Numbered from the stretch's first letter, positions 35,136 through 43,633 are shown. The stretch is DNA of 64,000 nucleotides from Streptomyces sp. NBC_01497 (GCF_036250695.1 NZ_CP109427.1:4278001-4342000), one strand, 5' to 3'. Notes: generated by a model from the sequence alone, not told the origin. Translations and numbers: made by a program.

Positions 35136-36284
35136 TCACAGTGCCACCACGTCGGCCACCACGCACCCGGCGTTGTCCGGCGCTCCCGCCGCCTCCACCA
35201 GGGATATCAGCGCTGCCACCGCCGCCTCGGGCGAGGGGGACTCCGAGGGCGCGAGGGCCGCCCGTATCGCGTCCTGTGCGACGACCGCCGACAGCCCGTC
35301 CGAGCACAGCAGGAAACGATCGCCGGGCTCGGTGTCGCGCAGCCGCACGTCGAAGGTGCCCACCCCGTGTCCCGTGCCGTCGCTGTCCCCGGCCCCGCCG
35401 CCGGTGAGCGCCCGCACCAGCATGGCCCGCTGCGGGTGCGAGGCCGCCTCCGCCGGATCCAGGTCGCCCGCGTCGACCATCGCCTGCACCACGGTGTGGT
35501 CGTGCGTGATCAGGAACAGCTCACCGTCCCGCAGCAGATACGCGCGGGTGTCCCCTATGTGCACCAGCGCCAGTTGCGACCCCGTCCACGCCAGCGCGGT
35601 GAGCGTCGTACCCGAATCCTCGAAGGGTTCGACCGCACGGCCGGCCGCCTCCGCCGAACTCGCCAGCGCGTTCAGCAGGTCGGCGCCTGACAGCCCCTCC
35701 GGGAGACGGGCCCGCAGTGCCTCGATGGCCGCCTCGCCGGCCGGGGCACCCAGTTTCCCGTAGCCGTCCGCGACCGCGAACAGCCGCTCGCCCGCGTACA
35801 CCGCGTCCTGATTGGTCTCCCTGACCCGGCCCCGCGTCGTGTGCGACGCGTACTTGATCCCCAGCTCGCGAGCCGGTCCGAAATGAGCCTTCGCCATCAC
35901 GGTCGTACCCCTTCCGGGCGGACCCTGCGGGTCCGCCGTCAGATGCTCGACGAGGAAGTGGGCCAGGTCACGGCGGGCCGCCGTCTCCGACTCAACGACC
36001 GCCCAGTACGCGGCGATCTCGCGCCCCGCAGCCACCGGGTCGCTCGCGAACAGGTCGCAGACCCCCTGGATCCGGGCCAGCGGCATCCCGATGTGGCGCA
36101 ACCACACCACCAGCCGGGCGCGCTCCAACTGCGCGGGCTCGTAGTAGCGGTAGCCCGTCAGGTCGTCCACGCGCGCGGGCCGGAGCAGGCCGAGTTCGTC
36201 GTAACGCCTCAGTGCCTTCGCCGAGAGTCCGCTTGCCTGCGCGAACGCCCCGATCGTCAGTCGTGCCGTACCACCGCTCGCCAT
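35136..36284 (-). CDS. MerR-type HTH fused to a PP2C serine/threonine phosphatase
   Basis: Encodes 382 aa. Residues ~8-110 form a MerR-like DNA-binding domain and dimer helix (LTIGAFAQASGLSAKALRRYDELGLLRPARVDDLTGYRYYEPAQLERARLVVWLR). The remainder is a PP2C domain: TNQDAVYAG, AVADGYGK (DGxG metal motif), GDTRAYLLRDGELFLITHDH, LLCSDGLS and DNAGCVV. All metal-binding aspartates seem present. The fusion suggests a phosphatase whose DNA binding or location depends on the MerR part. ATG 36284 has GAGGAGGG upstream. Confidence 0.9.
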   Translation of the reverse strand: MASGGTARLTIGAFAQASGLSAKALRRYDELGLLRPARVDDLTGYRYYEPAQLERARLVVWLRHIGMPLARIQGVCDLFASDPVAAGREIAAYWAVVESETAARRDLAHFLVEHLTADPQGPPGRGTTVMAKAHFGPARELGIKYASHTTRGRVRETNQDAVYAGERLFAVADGYGKLGAPAGEAAIEALRARLPEGLSGADLLNALASSAEAAGRAVEPFEDSGTTLTALAWTGSQLALVHIGDTRAYLLRDGELFLITHDHTVVQAMVDAGDLDPAEAASHPQRAMLVRALTGGGAGDSDGTGHGVGTFDVRLRDTEPGDRFLLCSDGLSAVVAQDAIRAALAPSESPSPEAAVAALISLVEAAGAPDNAGCVVADVVAL

Positions 36285-36529
36285 CCGCCCCACCCTCCTC
36301 GTACCGCGCGGTCCTCCCCGCCCGGCCCAACCGATGCTGGGGCTTCCCCCAACGGCAAGGTCAACCCCCGCTTCGGTCCCTGTCGACCCGCCGCCGAGCA
36401 TCCGGCGCCCCACCCCGCGCGACGCCGCCGGGTACGCGCCTCGCGCCAACGCCACCACGGCGCGTGTCTCCCTGCTCGCTTTCAGCCTACGCAGGTCCCA
36501 GCACGCCAGGTGATCGGCAATTCACGCTC

Positions 36530-36557
36530 TGTGGACAACCCCCGGCCTGTGGACAAC
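36530..36557. promoter_or_regulatory. Two DnaA-box-like sequences
   Basis: TGTGGACAA occurs at 36530-36538 and 36549-36557. Its complement TTGTCCACA is the Streptomyces DnaA-box consensus. The two boxes have the same orientation and are 19 bp apart. No dnaA, dnaN or large box cluster is nearby, so this is not an origin. Binding of DnaA as a regulator or for titration is possible. Confidence 0.5.
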
Positions 36558-36636
36558 TCCGCCCCCCGGACGCCAGAAAGCCCCCGGGGCGCCGAGGTGG
36601 ATCACCACCCGGTCGACGCCCCGAAGGCATCAGGGA

Positions 36637-36727
36637 TGAGCAGGGAGCGGGGAGAGCAGGGAGCGGGGAGAGCGGGGAGAGCGGGGGGAGCAGGGAGGGG
36701 GGAGCGGGGAGAGCGGGGGGAGCAGGG
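36637..36727. repeat. G/A-rich strand-asymmetric repeat tract
   Basis: Irregular repeats of GAGCGGGGA and GAGCAGGGA over about 90 bases are nearly pure purine on the plus strand apart from one C per unit. The period is about 9-10 bases. Such tracts can slip and can form unusual structures. Confidence 0.8.
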
Positions 36728-36833
36728 ATGTCAGGGAGAGGAGAGGCACCGGGGCGACGGCCAGGGCCCACACATGCCCGCTCGTCACGTCACGGCCCAC
36801 TGTTCCGCTCCGGCGGCGCGCGCTGCCCGGCTG

Positions 36834-37265
36834 CTACACGCGGGTGTCCGCACGCTGTTCACGTGTGTACCACCAGTAGTAGGTCACCACCGTGACCGCG
36901 GCGCCGATGACCAGCCCGAACCCCACCGAGCGGTAGACGCTGAAGTCGGCGAGCCCCCGCAGGAAGCCGACGGACGTGCCGAGGAAGACGCCCCAGAGGG
37001 GCGCCCGCAGCTCACGGCTCATGGTGGGCTGGGCGAAGATGATCGCGTACATGACCGCCGCGAAGGCGACGCCGGACGCCAGCGCCAGCCACAGCTGGGT
37101 GAAGCTCGCCGGCCCGCCGGCGCGTGCCAGGAAGGACGCGTAGGCCCCGTAGCCGATGCCGAGGACGAGTGGCAGCCGCAGGGCGATCGCCGAGTGCTGG
37201 CCCTGGAGCATGGCCCGGCGGCTTGTGGAACCCCTCCGCGGGGTCGGTGCTGCGTGAGCGGCCAT
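36834..37265 (-). CDS. Small membrane protein of unknown function
   Basis: Encodes 143 aa. A basic N-terminus (about 25 residues) is followed by four hydrophobic segments: LRLPLVLGIGYGAYASFLA, LWLALASGVAFAAVMYAIIFA, APLWGVFLGTSVGFLRGL and FGLVIGAAVTVVTYYWWYT. No family is recognised with certainty. AAGGAG lies 9 bases before ATG 37265. It is divergent from another membrane-protein gene across a strong inverted repeat. Confidence 0.75.
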   Translation of the reverse strand: MAAHAAPTPRRGSTSRRAMLQGQHSAIALRLPLVLGIGYGAYASFLARAGGPASFTQLWLALASGVAFAAVMYAIIFAQPTMSRELRAPLWGVFLGTSVGFLRGLADFSVYRSVGFGLVIGAAVTVVTYYWWYTREQRADTRV

Positions 37266-37318
37266 ATCGGGGAACTCCTTCCCTCACGCCCCCGGAACCC
37301 CCACTGCTTCCGTTTCCA

Positions 37319-37365
37319 GGGCACACCCGCTGCCGGGTCGCGTCAACCGGGGAGCGGGTGTGCCC
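37319..37365. promoter_or_regulatory. 13-bp inverted repeat in a divergent gap
   Basis: GGGCACACCCGCT (37319-37331) and AGCGGGTGTGCCC (37353-37365) are perfect complements with a 21-base spacer. It lies 54 bases upstream of one start and 71 upstream of the other, so it is more likely an operator or 5' UTR hairpin than a terminator. Confidence 0.5.
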
Positions 37366-37436
37366 AGGGGCGGGAGCGCGGTCAGGTGAGGAGAAGATAA
37401 ATATCCCTTTTGTCGTTTTGGGCGCACCATGTTCAC

Positions 37437-37913
37437 ATGAGCCAGAACACAGCACAACCTCCTCGTGGCGCCGGCTCCGACATGGGTGCGGGGCCCGGCG
37501 CAGGACACGGTCGGCACGATCACGACCACACCGCGGCCTGGGCGGCGGGCGGGACGCTGTTCGCGGGCACGCTGCTCCTCGTTTCCGGGATCATGGACAT
37601 CCTGCAGGGGATCGTGGCCATCTCCAGGGACAGCGTCTACGCCCACGTGCACAACTACGTCTACTCGTTCAACATCACCAGCTGGGGCTGGATCCATCTC
37701 GCCCTGGGCGTGCTGATGGTGCTCGTCGGCCTCGGTGTGCTGCGGCGTGCCACCTGGGCCCGGCTGACCGGTATCGCGCTGGCGGCGCTGAACATCTTCG
37801 CCCAGTTCATGTTCCTGCCCTTCGCGCCGGTCTGGTCGATCCTCGCGATCGGCGTCTCGGTCTTCGTGATCTGGGCCCTGGCCTGGGACCGCGGGACGCA
37901 CAGGACCGTGTGA
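37437..37913 (+). CDS. DUF7144-type four-helix membrane protein
   Basis: Encodes 158 aa from ATG 37437. A His-rich, disordered N-terminus (HGRHDHDH) precedes four membrane segments: AAGGTLFAGTLLLVSGIMDILQGIVA, TSWGWIHLALGVLMVLVGLGVL, ARLTGIALAALNIFAQFMFLP and VWSILAIGVSVFVIWALAW. The spacing and the GIMDILQGI...WGWIHL pattern match a common actinobacterial family of unknown function. The His cluster could bind metal. No clear Shine-Dalgarno. An A+T-rich patch (GATAAATAT, 37395-37403) may be the promoter. Confidence 0.8.
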   Translation: MSQNTAQPPRGAGSDMGAGPGAGHGRHDHDHTAAWAAGGTLFAGTLLLVSGIMDILQGIVAISRDSVYAHVHNYVYSFNITSWGWIHLALGVLMVLVGLGVLRRATWARLTGIALAALNIFAQFMFLPFAPVWSILAIGVSVFVIWALAWDRGTHRTV

Positions 37914-38117
37914 CGCGGGACCCTCGCGGCACGGGGTGCCGGGAGACGGCCTCTTGGGTAAGGATGCGGGCGGCGCGCCGGTCGGTCCGGTGCGCTGCCC
38001 GCAGCCCGTATCCGTGGGCGGCCGTGGATCCGTCGGCGGACACCGCCGTGTATCCGGCGGCCGCTTCGGAGCCGGGCAGGGACGCGGATCCGTTCCCGTC
38101 GCCCGGAAGGCCGGCCG

Positions 38118-39158
38118 TTGCCCACGTCGTCGCTCGCGCCTCCTCGCACCGAAGGCCCGCCTGTCCGCCGTCCGTTGGCGCTGCGCCTCGTACGCGGTGC
38201 CGTCCGCGCGGCCGTCTCGCTGCTGCTGCTCGCCGTGTCGGTGGTGGTGGCCTGCAGGGTGGCGGGGACCGACGGGGTCACCCCCGTACCGCAGTTGCTC
38301 GCGCTGCTGCCGTGGCTGCTGGTGCCCGCGGGGATCGCACTGCTCGGTGCCGCGGGCCTGCGATGGCGGACGGGCGTGCTGTGGGCCGTGGTGGCCCTGG
38401 TGGTCACCGCCTGGTTCGTACGGCCCTATGGGGCGGGCGCGTCAGCCCCCGTTCCGCCGGGGCCGGTCGTGGCACACCTGACCGTGCTGACCTCCAACGT
38501 CGAATTCGGGCAGGCGACGGCGGGCCTGATCGACGAGGTACGGCGGGAGAGCGCGCGCGGACGGAAACCGGACCTGGTCTTCGTGGAGGAGTGTTCGCTG
38601 CACTGTTCCGCGCTGCTGGACGCGCGGCTGCCGCACGCGCTCTATCCGTACCGCGACATCGTCCGGGAGGACGGCTCCAAGGGTTCCGCGATCCTCTCCG
38701 TGCTCCCGCTCGACGCCACGCCCGGCATCCCGTCCACGATGGCGATGCCCGGCGCGCGGGTCGCGCTCGGGGGCCGGACGGTACGGGTCCAGCTCGCGCA
38801 CCCCCTGCCGCCGATCCCGGGCCAGGTCGACGACTGGCGCACCGAGCTCGGCCGGATCCGCGCGTACGCGGCGGCCGGACGCGGCGGGCCGCCCACGCTC
38901 ATCGCGGGCGATTTCAACGCCACGCGCGACCACGCGGCCTTCCGCGACCTGCTGGCGGCGGGCGGTCTGCGGGACAGCGCCCTGTACGGCGGGGCCGCGC
39001 ACACGCCCTCCTGGCCGCACGCGGCCCCCAGGCCGCTGGGCGTCCAGATCGACCACGTACTGGTCAGCCGGGAATTCTCGGTACGGGACGCGCGGTTCAT
39101 CGGCCTGTCCGACACGGACCACCGCGCCCTGCTGGTACGGCTCGACCTGCACGGGTGA
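38118..39158 (+). CDS. Membrane-anchored endonuclease/exonuclease/phosphatase family protein
   Basis: Encodes 346 aa. The N-terminus has two to three membrane segments (LVRGAVRAAVSLLLLAVSVVVA, LLALLPWLLVPAGIALLGAAGL, GVLWAVVALVVTAWFV). An extracytoplasmic EEP domain follows: LTVLTSNVEFGQA, DLVFVEECS, a GDFNATRDH catalytic motif near residue 263, VQIDHVLVS and SDTDHRALLV. Such proteins hydrolyse phosphodiesters of nucleic acids or lipids; the substrate is unknown. The start is TTG 38118 with GGAAGG upstream; a slightly later start cannot be excluded. Confidence 0.85.
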   Translation: MPTSSLAPPRTEGPPVRRPLALRLVRGAVRAAVSLLLLAVSVVVACRVAGTDGVTPVPQLLALLPWLLVPAGIALLGAAGLRWRTGVLWAVVALVVTAWFVRPYGAGASAPVPPGPVVAHLTVLTSNVEFGQATAGLIDEVRRESARGRKPDLVFVEECSLHCSALLDARLPHALYPYRDIVREDGSKGSAILSVLPLDATPGIPSTMAMPGARVALGGRTVRVQLAHPLPPIPGQVDDWRTELGRIRAYAAAGRGGPPTLIAGDFNATRDHAAFRDLLAAGGLRDSALYGGAAHTPSWPHAAPRPLGVQIDHVLVSREFSVRDARFIGLSDTDHRALLVRLDLHG

Positions 39159-39228
39159 AGGGGGCAGGATCGGCATTAGGACCCAAGGAATCGTCGTCAC
39201 TGACACGTGTGCGAGAGGCGGGCGCGCG

Positions 39229-39486
39229 ATGAGCGCTTCGAACGACAACAAGGGCATCTTCCACACCATCGACGACCTCGTGGACGAGGAGCACCGGCTG
39301 CGCGAGCGCTCCGTCGGGACGCAGGGCCTCGCCGCCGAGGAGCGGGAGCGGCTCCGTGCGGTGGAGGTGGAACTGGACCAGTGCTGGGACCTGCTGCGGC
39401 AGCGACGGGCCAAGTCGGAGTTCGGCGAGGACCCGGCGGAGGCGAAGGTGCGCCCGGCGAACGAGGTCGAGGGCTACCAGGGCTGA
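39229..39486 (+). CDS. DUF2630 family protein
   Basis: Encodes 85 aa: MSASNDNKGIFHTIDDLVDEEHRLR, then a charged helix with VEVELDQCWDLLRQRRAKSEFGEDP, the hallmark of DUF2630, a small helical actinobacterial protein of unknown role. It starts 70 bases after the phosphatase gene; GAGAGG precedes the ATG. Confidence 0.93.
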   Translation: MSASNDNKGIFHTIDDLVDEEHRLRERSVGTQGLAAEERERLRAVEVELDQCWDLLRQRRAKSEFGEDPAEAKVRPANEVEGYQG

Positions 39487-39570
39487 GACCGCCCCTGCCC
39501 GCCCGTCAGGTCACGGACCGCCGTCCGGGCGTTCCGACTGCCCTGCCGTTCGGCGCCGGCGGATCGTGGC

Positions 39571-39612
39571 GAGGGCGAGGGCGAGGGCGAGGGCGAGGGC
39601 GAGGGCGAGGGC
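39571..39612. repeat. Hexamer microsatellite GAGGGC x 7
   Basis: Seven perfect copies lie in the 290-base convergent gap between DUF2630 and the S4-domain gene, which otherwise shows no gene. The number of copies may vary between strains. Confidence 0.95.
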
Positions 39613-39777
39613 GGCGGACGGTGGCGGCGTGGTGCGGGCATGGCCCGTCGCCCCGCGACGGTTGGCGAGGGGGCCGCGTGGGTCCCGGGTCCCGAGTGCC
39701 CGGACGGCGCCCGGCACCCCCGCCGCGCCCCGACCCCTGACCTCTGACCTCTGACCCCCGCGATGGGCCGGCCCGTC

Positions 39778-40281
39778 TCAGTTGCCCTGGAGGCGGTCCA
39801 GCTCCCTGCGGTCGCGCTTCGTGGGGCGGCCCGCACCGCGCGGGCGCACCGCGGCCGGTGCCGTGAGTTCCCTCGGCGGAGGCGGCGGGCTGTTGTCGAT
39901 GTAGCAGGTCGTGGCGACGGGGGCGCCCACCCGCTTCTTGATCAACTTGGTGATGACGACGCGTCGTTCATGGGCCGAGTGCCAGACGCGCACCTCGTCG
40001 CCCGCCCTCACCGGCTGTGACGGCTTGACGCGCTCGCCGTTCACCCGGATGTGGCCGGCCTTGCAGGCGGTCGCGGCCTGGGAGCGCGTCTTCGTCAGGC
40101 GTACGGACCAGACCCAGCTGTCCACCCGCACGGACGGGCCTCCGCCGGGGGCGGGGGCGGGTGCCTCGGCGCCGGGCGGCGGGGCCGGGGACGCGGCGGG
40201 AGTCCCGGCCTCGGCGGTCCGGCCGGGCTGCTCGGTCCGGCCGGACCGTTCGGTCTGCTCGTTCGGGTCGTCGGCGGGCAT
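39778..40281 (-). CDS. S4-domain RNA-binding protein (Hsp15-like)
   Basis: Encodes 167 aa. After a 48-residue Pro/Ala/Gly-rich leader comes the S4 domain: VRVDSWVWSVRLTKTRSQAATACKAGHIRVNGERVKPSQPVRAGDEVRVWHSAHERRVVITKLI, then a basic tail ending RRELDRLQGN. Hsp15 recycles 50S subunits carrying nascent chains in E. coli; the actinobacterial homologue is assumed to bind rRNA. The ATG at 40281 is the first plausible start. Confidence 0.9.
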   Translation of the reverse strand: MPADDPNEQTERSGRTEQPGRTAEAGTPAASPAPPPGAEAPAPAPGGGPSVRVDSWVWSVRLTKTRSQAATACKAGHIRVNGERVKPSQPVRAGDEVRVWHSAHERRVVITKLIKKRVGAPVATTCYIDNSPPPPPRELTAPAAVRPRGAGRPTKRDRRELDRLQGN

Positions 40282-40725
40282 ACCACCGAGCCTAACCGCA
40301 GCGCGCCGGCAGGAGCGGTGCCGCGGGACGGGGGCGGGAGAGGGCGGACAGCGGGAAGGGCGTCGGCGAGGCGGCCGCCCGCAGTCGGGCGCCGGGGTCC
40401 CGCGCGACGCGCCGCCCGCAGTCGGGCGCCGGGGTCCCGCGCGAGGCCCCGCCGCCTGCGATCGGGCCTCGCGGTGCTGGCCGGCGGTCCTGGCCAACGG
40501 GGAGCCGCCCGCGGCCGGGCGCCGGACCGTGCGTCGGCGCGCGTGACTTTGACGCGTACGCGTCGTTGGGTACGACGGCGTCGAACTGGTCTTCGTCATA
40601 GGGGACTTGCTCGAACAAGCCGTCCCGCGACCGGCGGTGTCGGACGGACTTGACGCCGTGAGGCACCGCGCGCGGCGCCGCCACGTCGCTACCATGCCGA
40701 CCCCGCCCCTCTCCGGAAGCAGTGG
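40282..40725. other. Gap with a 34-bp repeat and a protein-like fragment
   Basis: No complete gene is supported. The left half is repeat-rich GC DNA. The right half, on the minus strand near 40549-40668, reads as a protein-like segment (GLFEQVPYDEDQFDAVVPND) with balanced composition, but the frame then runs through the repeats. It could be a small or decayed gene. The promoter of the APC permease must lie at the right end. Confidence 0.4.
40374..40444. repeat. 34-bp direct repeat
   Basis: An identical 34-base sequence beginning GCCGCCCGCAGTCGGGCGCC occurs at 40374-40407 and 40411-40444, separated by three bases. A shorter degenerate third copy seems to follow. Confidence 0.9.
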
Positions 40726-42270
40726 GTGATCGCGATGCGCGGACGTAACGCACGCAGTGGACGTCGTGGGCCCGACGGGCGCGGCGGAGCCGTGCGCCCC
40801 GGCGCGCGGGGCCGTGGCGCGCCGGGGCGCGGCCTGCAGCCGGGGGTCCTCGGGATGTTCGCCACGACCGTGATGGCCGTCGCGGGCAGTGCGCCCGGGT
40901 ACACGATCTCCGCCACGACGGCCGTGCTCGTCGGCGCGGTCGGCCTCGCGAGTCCCGCCGCGCTGCTGTACTGCGCGGTACCGATGTTCGGGATCGTCCT
41001 GGCCTACGGCAGGCTCGGCCGCGTCGACGGGAGCGCGGGTGCCGCGTACTCCTGGGTGGGGCGCACCCTCCACCCGTTCCTGGGCTTCCTCGCGGGCTGG
41101 GCGCTCGTCGTGTCCACCACGATCTTCATGGTGGCGGGCGCGCTGCCGGCCGGCACGCTCACGCTGTCCCTGTTCGATCCGGCGCTCGGCGACCGGACCG
41201 GGCTCGCCGCGCTGGTGGGGGCCGGGTGGTTCCTGGTGATGTTGGCGGTCGTGATGTGCGGGGTGCGGCTGTCCGTGCGGACGCAACTCGCCCTGACGGG
41301 AGTCGAGGTGGCGCTCCTCGTGGCCTTCCTGGTGCTCGCGCTCGTGCACGGCGGCGGGGGCCGGGACTTCGACTGGCGGTGGCTGGGGTTCGGCGACTTC
41401 GACGGGCCGGGCGGGTTCGCCGCAGGCGCGCTCGTCGCGACGTTCTACTTCTGGGGCTGGGACGTCACCAGCAACCTGAGCGAGGAGACCCGCAACAGCC
41501 GGCGGACCGCCGGGATCGCGGCGCTGATCGGGGTGGGTGTGGTGTTCCTGCTCTTCGAGGCGTACACCGTCGCCGTCACCATGCTCCTGACGCCCGGGCA
41601 GGTCGCGGGGGGCGGCGCGGACGTGCTGCGGGTGCTGGGAGAGGCCGTGTGGCCGGGGGTGGGCGGCAGGTTGCTGATCGTCGCGGTGCTGCTGTCGACG
41701 GTGGCGACGTTCGAGACGACCCTCATCCAGGTGACCCGGTCCCTGTTCGCGATGGGCCGCGACCGTACGCTGCCCGCCGCGCTCGGCCGGGTGCACCGCC
41801 GGTGGAACACCCCGTACACGGCGATCGCGGTGGTCGGTGTGGTGGCCCTCGTGATGCTGCTGGCCGCGGGCCTGTTCGGGTCGGTCACGGAGGTCGTGTC
41901 GGACGCGGTGACCGCCATCTCCCTCCAGATATGTGTGTATTACGGGCTCGCGGGGCTTGCCGTGGTCGTCGCCTACCGGAAGCTGCTGCTGACCTCCGTG
42001 AAGGAGTTCCTGCTGAGCGGGGTCTGGCCGCTGCTGGGTTCCGTGTTCGTGTTGTGGATGTTCTTCGAATCGCTGGGCCGGCTGACGGGACCGCAGGCCA
42101 CCATCGGGCTCGGAGGACTCGGTATCGGAATCGTCCCGATGTTCTGGTACTGGCGGAAGGGCAGTTCGTACTACCGTCCAGCACGCCTGGACGCGTCGCG
42201 GGCGACCGCGGGACCTGCCCGGGAAAACGGTGTACGGCACGACGACGGCGCGATGGCGACGGACTTCTGA
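40726..42270 (+). CDS. APC family amino acid permease
   Basis: Encodes 514 aa with 12 predicted membrane segments. LQPGVLGMFATTVMAVAGSAPGYTISAT is the first segment with the substrate-binding Gly-rich loop. GRVDGSAGAAYSWVGRTLHPFLGFLAGW and FYFWGWDVTSNLSEETRNSRR (segment 6 region) are typical of APC/YfnA-type transporters. The substrate is unknown. GTG 40726 has GGAAG six bases upstream; ATG 40735 is the alternative. The tail is short and polar. Confidence 0.9.
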   Translation: MIAMRGRNARSGRRGPDGRGGAVRPGARGRGAPGRGLQPGVLGMFATTVMAVAGSAPGYTISATTAVLVGAVGLASPAALLYCAVPMFGIVLAYGRLGRVDGSAGAAYSWVGRTLHPFLGFLAGWALVVSTTIFMVAGALPAGTLTLSLFDPALGDRTGLAALVGAGWFLVMLAVVMCGVRLSVRTQLALTGVEVALLVAFLVLALVHGGGGRDFDWRWLGFGDFDGPGGFAAGALVATFYFWGWDVTSNLSEETRNSRRTAGIAALIGVGVVFLLFEAYTVAVTMLLTPGQVAGGGADVLRVLGEAVWPGVGGRLLIVAVLLSTVATFETTLIQVTRSLFAMGRDRTLPAALGRVHRRWNTPYTAIAVVGVVALVMLLAAGLFGSVTEVVSDAVTAISLQICVYYGLAGLAVVVAYRKLLLTSVKEFLLSGVWPLLGSVFVLWMFFESLGRLTGPQATIGLGGLGIGIVPMFWYWRKGSSYYRPARLDASRATAGPARENGVRHDDGAMATDF

Positions 42271-42334
42271 GGGCGTGGGAGCACGCGGGGGCGCGCGGGA
42301 CGAAGCGGGCCGGCTCAGCTGAGGAGGGTCTGCC

Positions 42335-43633
42335 ATGGCGACGGAGAACCGGCACAGGTCGGCCGGAGGCCGCGGGTGGCTCGGACGGCCGGTATGGCCG
42401 GGACGTCCGGGGGTGGCGAGCTTCGCGGGGATGCCGGACACCGACCGCGCGCCCGCCGCACCGGAGCCGTACGAGAAGCGCCACAAGCGTGCGGCGCCCT
42501 GGGCGCCGGGGGGCCGCGGCACCCGGGAGCCGCTCGACCCGCACGCGCCGCCACCCGCGCCCGGCGGACTGGGATGGACCGTGCGCCCCGCCGCCCTCGC
42601 GGAGGACCAGGTGGACGACGGCCCGCCCTGTCCGCCGCCCGGCACGGCGGAGGACGCAACCGACTTCGACCCGGGCTTCGGCGACATACGGCTCACCGAG
42701 GCGCGCCAGGACATCGTGATCGGCCGCTGGCAGGGCGTACGCGACCTGTTCGCGGTCACCGGCGACAACTGGCCACGCCGTACGCACCGGTTGCGGGTCC
42801 TCTCCAACGCGGCGGCGGCAGGGTCGGTCTCCGAGACGTGGGCCGAGGCCGAACCGGGCAACCCGGACGCGTTGGTGCTGCGCGCGGCCACGGAGGTGGT
42901 GCGGGTCTTCGACGAGGCGATCGCGCTGCACGGCGGGGTACGTCCCGGCAAGGGCAGCGGCGTCGCGGAGTCCCGGCTCGACGGCGTCGTACGGTCCTGC
43001 CTGCGCGCGGCGGACGCGAGCCCCCTCGACCCGGCCCCCTGGATTTCCCTGCTGACGGTCGCCAGGCTGTACGGGAAGGGCGTGCGCGGCCCGGAACTGC
43101 AGCGCTGGTGGGACGGGTTGCGACGGCGCGACCCGCACAACGTGGAGGGGCACACCCAGTTGCTGCGGTACTTCTCCGCGCGCTGGCACGGCACCCACGG
43201 CCGCATGTACGGCTTCGCGCGCGACGCCGCCGCCGTCGCACCGCAGGGCTCACCCCTGCCGGTGCTGGTGCAGATCGCCCGTGTCGAGGAGTTCCGGTAC
43301 GTGATCGAGTCGGCGGCGGCGCAGGGCACACCCCCGCCGTGCGAGACCGGCCAGCACTGGCAGCACGAGATCGCGGTGACGGATGCGCGGCGCACCTACG
43401 CGCGGTGGCTCGGCGGGCGCCCCGAAGGCCCGCTCCTCCCGGAAGAGGTCGGCAGCCTCAACTACCTGACCCACGCGCTGTGCCTGGCCGGCCTCGACGC
43501 CGCGGCGTCGGACGCGTTCGCGCTGCTCGGCGGCCGGGCGGCGCGCGCGCCGTGGTCGTACACGGGCGACCCGGAGGGGCAGTTCACGGCGTACCGCAGG
43601 GCGAGGCGGGGGGCCGGCCGGGACGGCGGCTAA
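42335..43633 (+). CDS. Conserved hypothetical protein, helical C-terminal domain
   Basis: Encodes 432 aa. The first 110 residues are Pro/Gly/Ala-rich. The remainder is helical with repeat-like pairs (GRWQGVRDLFAVTGDNWPRRTHRLRVLSNAAAAG, AEAEPGNPDALVLRAATEVVRVF, YGKGVRGPELQRWWDGLRRRDPHNVEGHTQLLRYFSARWHG), as in TPR-like proteins. No function is recognised. GAGGAGGG lies 7 bases before ATG 42335. It follows the APC permease by 64 bases and may be co-transcribed. Confidence 0.72.
   Translation: MATENRHRSAGGRGWLGRPVWPGRPGVASFAGMPDTDRAPAAPEPYEKRHKRAAPWAPGGRGTREPLDPHAPPPAPGGLGWTVRPAALAEDQVDDGPPCPPPGTAEDATDFDPGFGDIRLTEARQDIVIGRWQGVRDLFAVTGDNWPRRTHRLRVLSNAAAAGSVSETWAEAEPGNPDALVLRAATEVVRVFDEAIALHGGVRPGKGSGVAESRLDGVVRSCLRAADASPLDPAPWISLLTVARLYGKGVRGPELQRWWDGLRRRDPHNVEGHTQLLRYFSARWHGTHGRMYGFARDAAAVAPQGSPLPVLVQIARVEEFRYVIESAAAQGTPPPCETGQHWQHEIAVTDARRTYARWLGGRPEGPLLPEEVGSLNYLTHALCLAGLDAAASDAFALLGGRAARAPWSYTGDPEGQFTAYRRARRGAGRDGG

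Larger units (their letters stand above)
36285..36833. other. Gene-free stretch with DnaA-box-like sites and a purine-rich tract
   Basis: No coding frame is convincing. The stretch contains the promoter of the MerR-PP2C gene, two DnaA-box matches and a G/A-rich repeat tract, listed separately, and ends at the stop of a small membrane-protein gene. Confidence 0.6.

Noticed and set aside
36530..36557. Origin of replication
   Set aside because: Only two boxes are present. Streptomyces oriC has many boxes between dnaA and dnaN, and neither gene is here.
39778..43395. A 1205-codon open frame on the minus strand
   Set aside because: Only its last 167 codons (the S4-domain protein) are real. The rest lies antisense to the APC permease and the hypothetical gene and has the shadow composition typical of high-G+C DNA.
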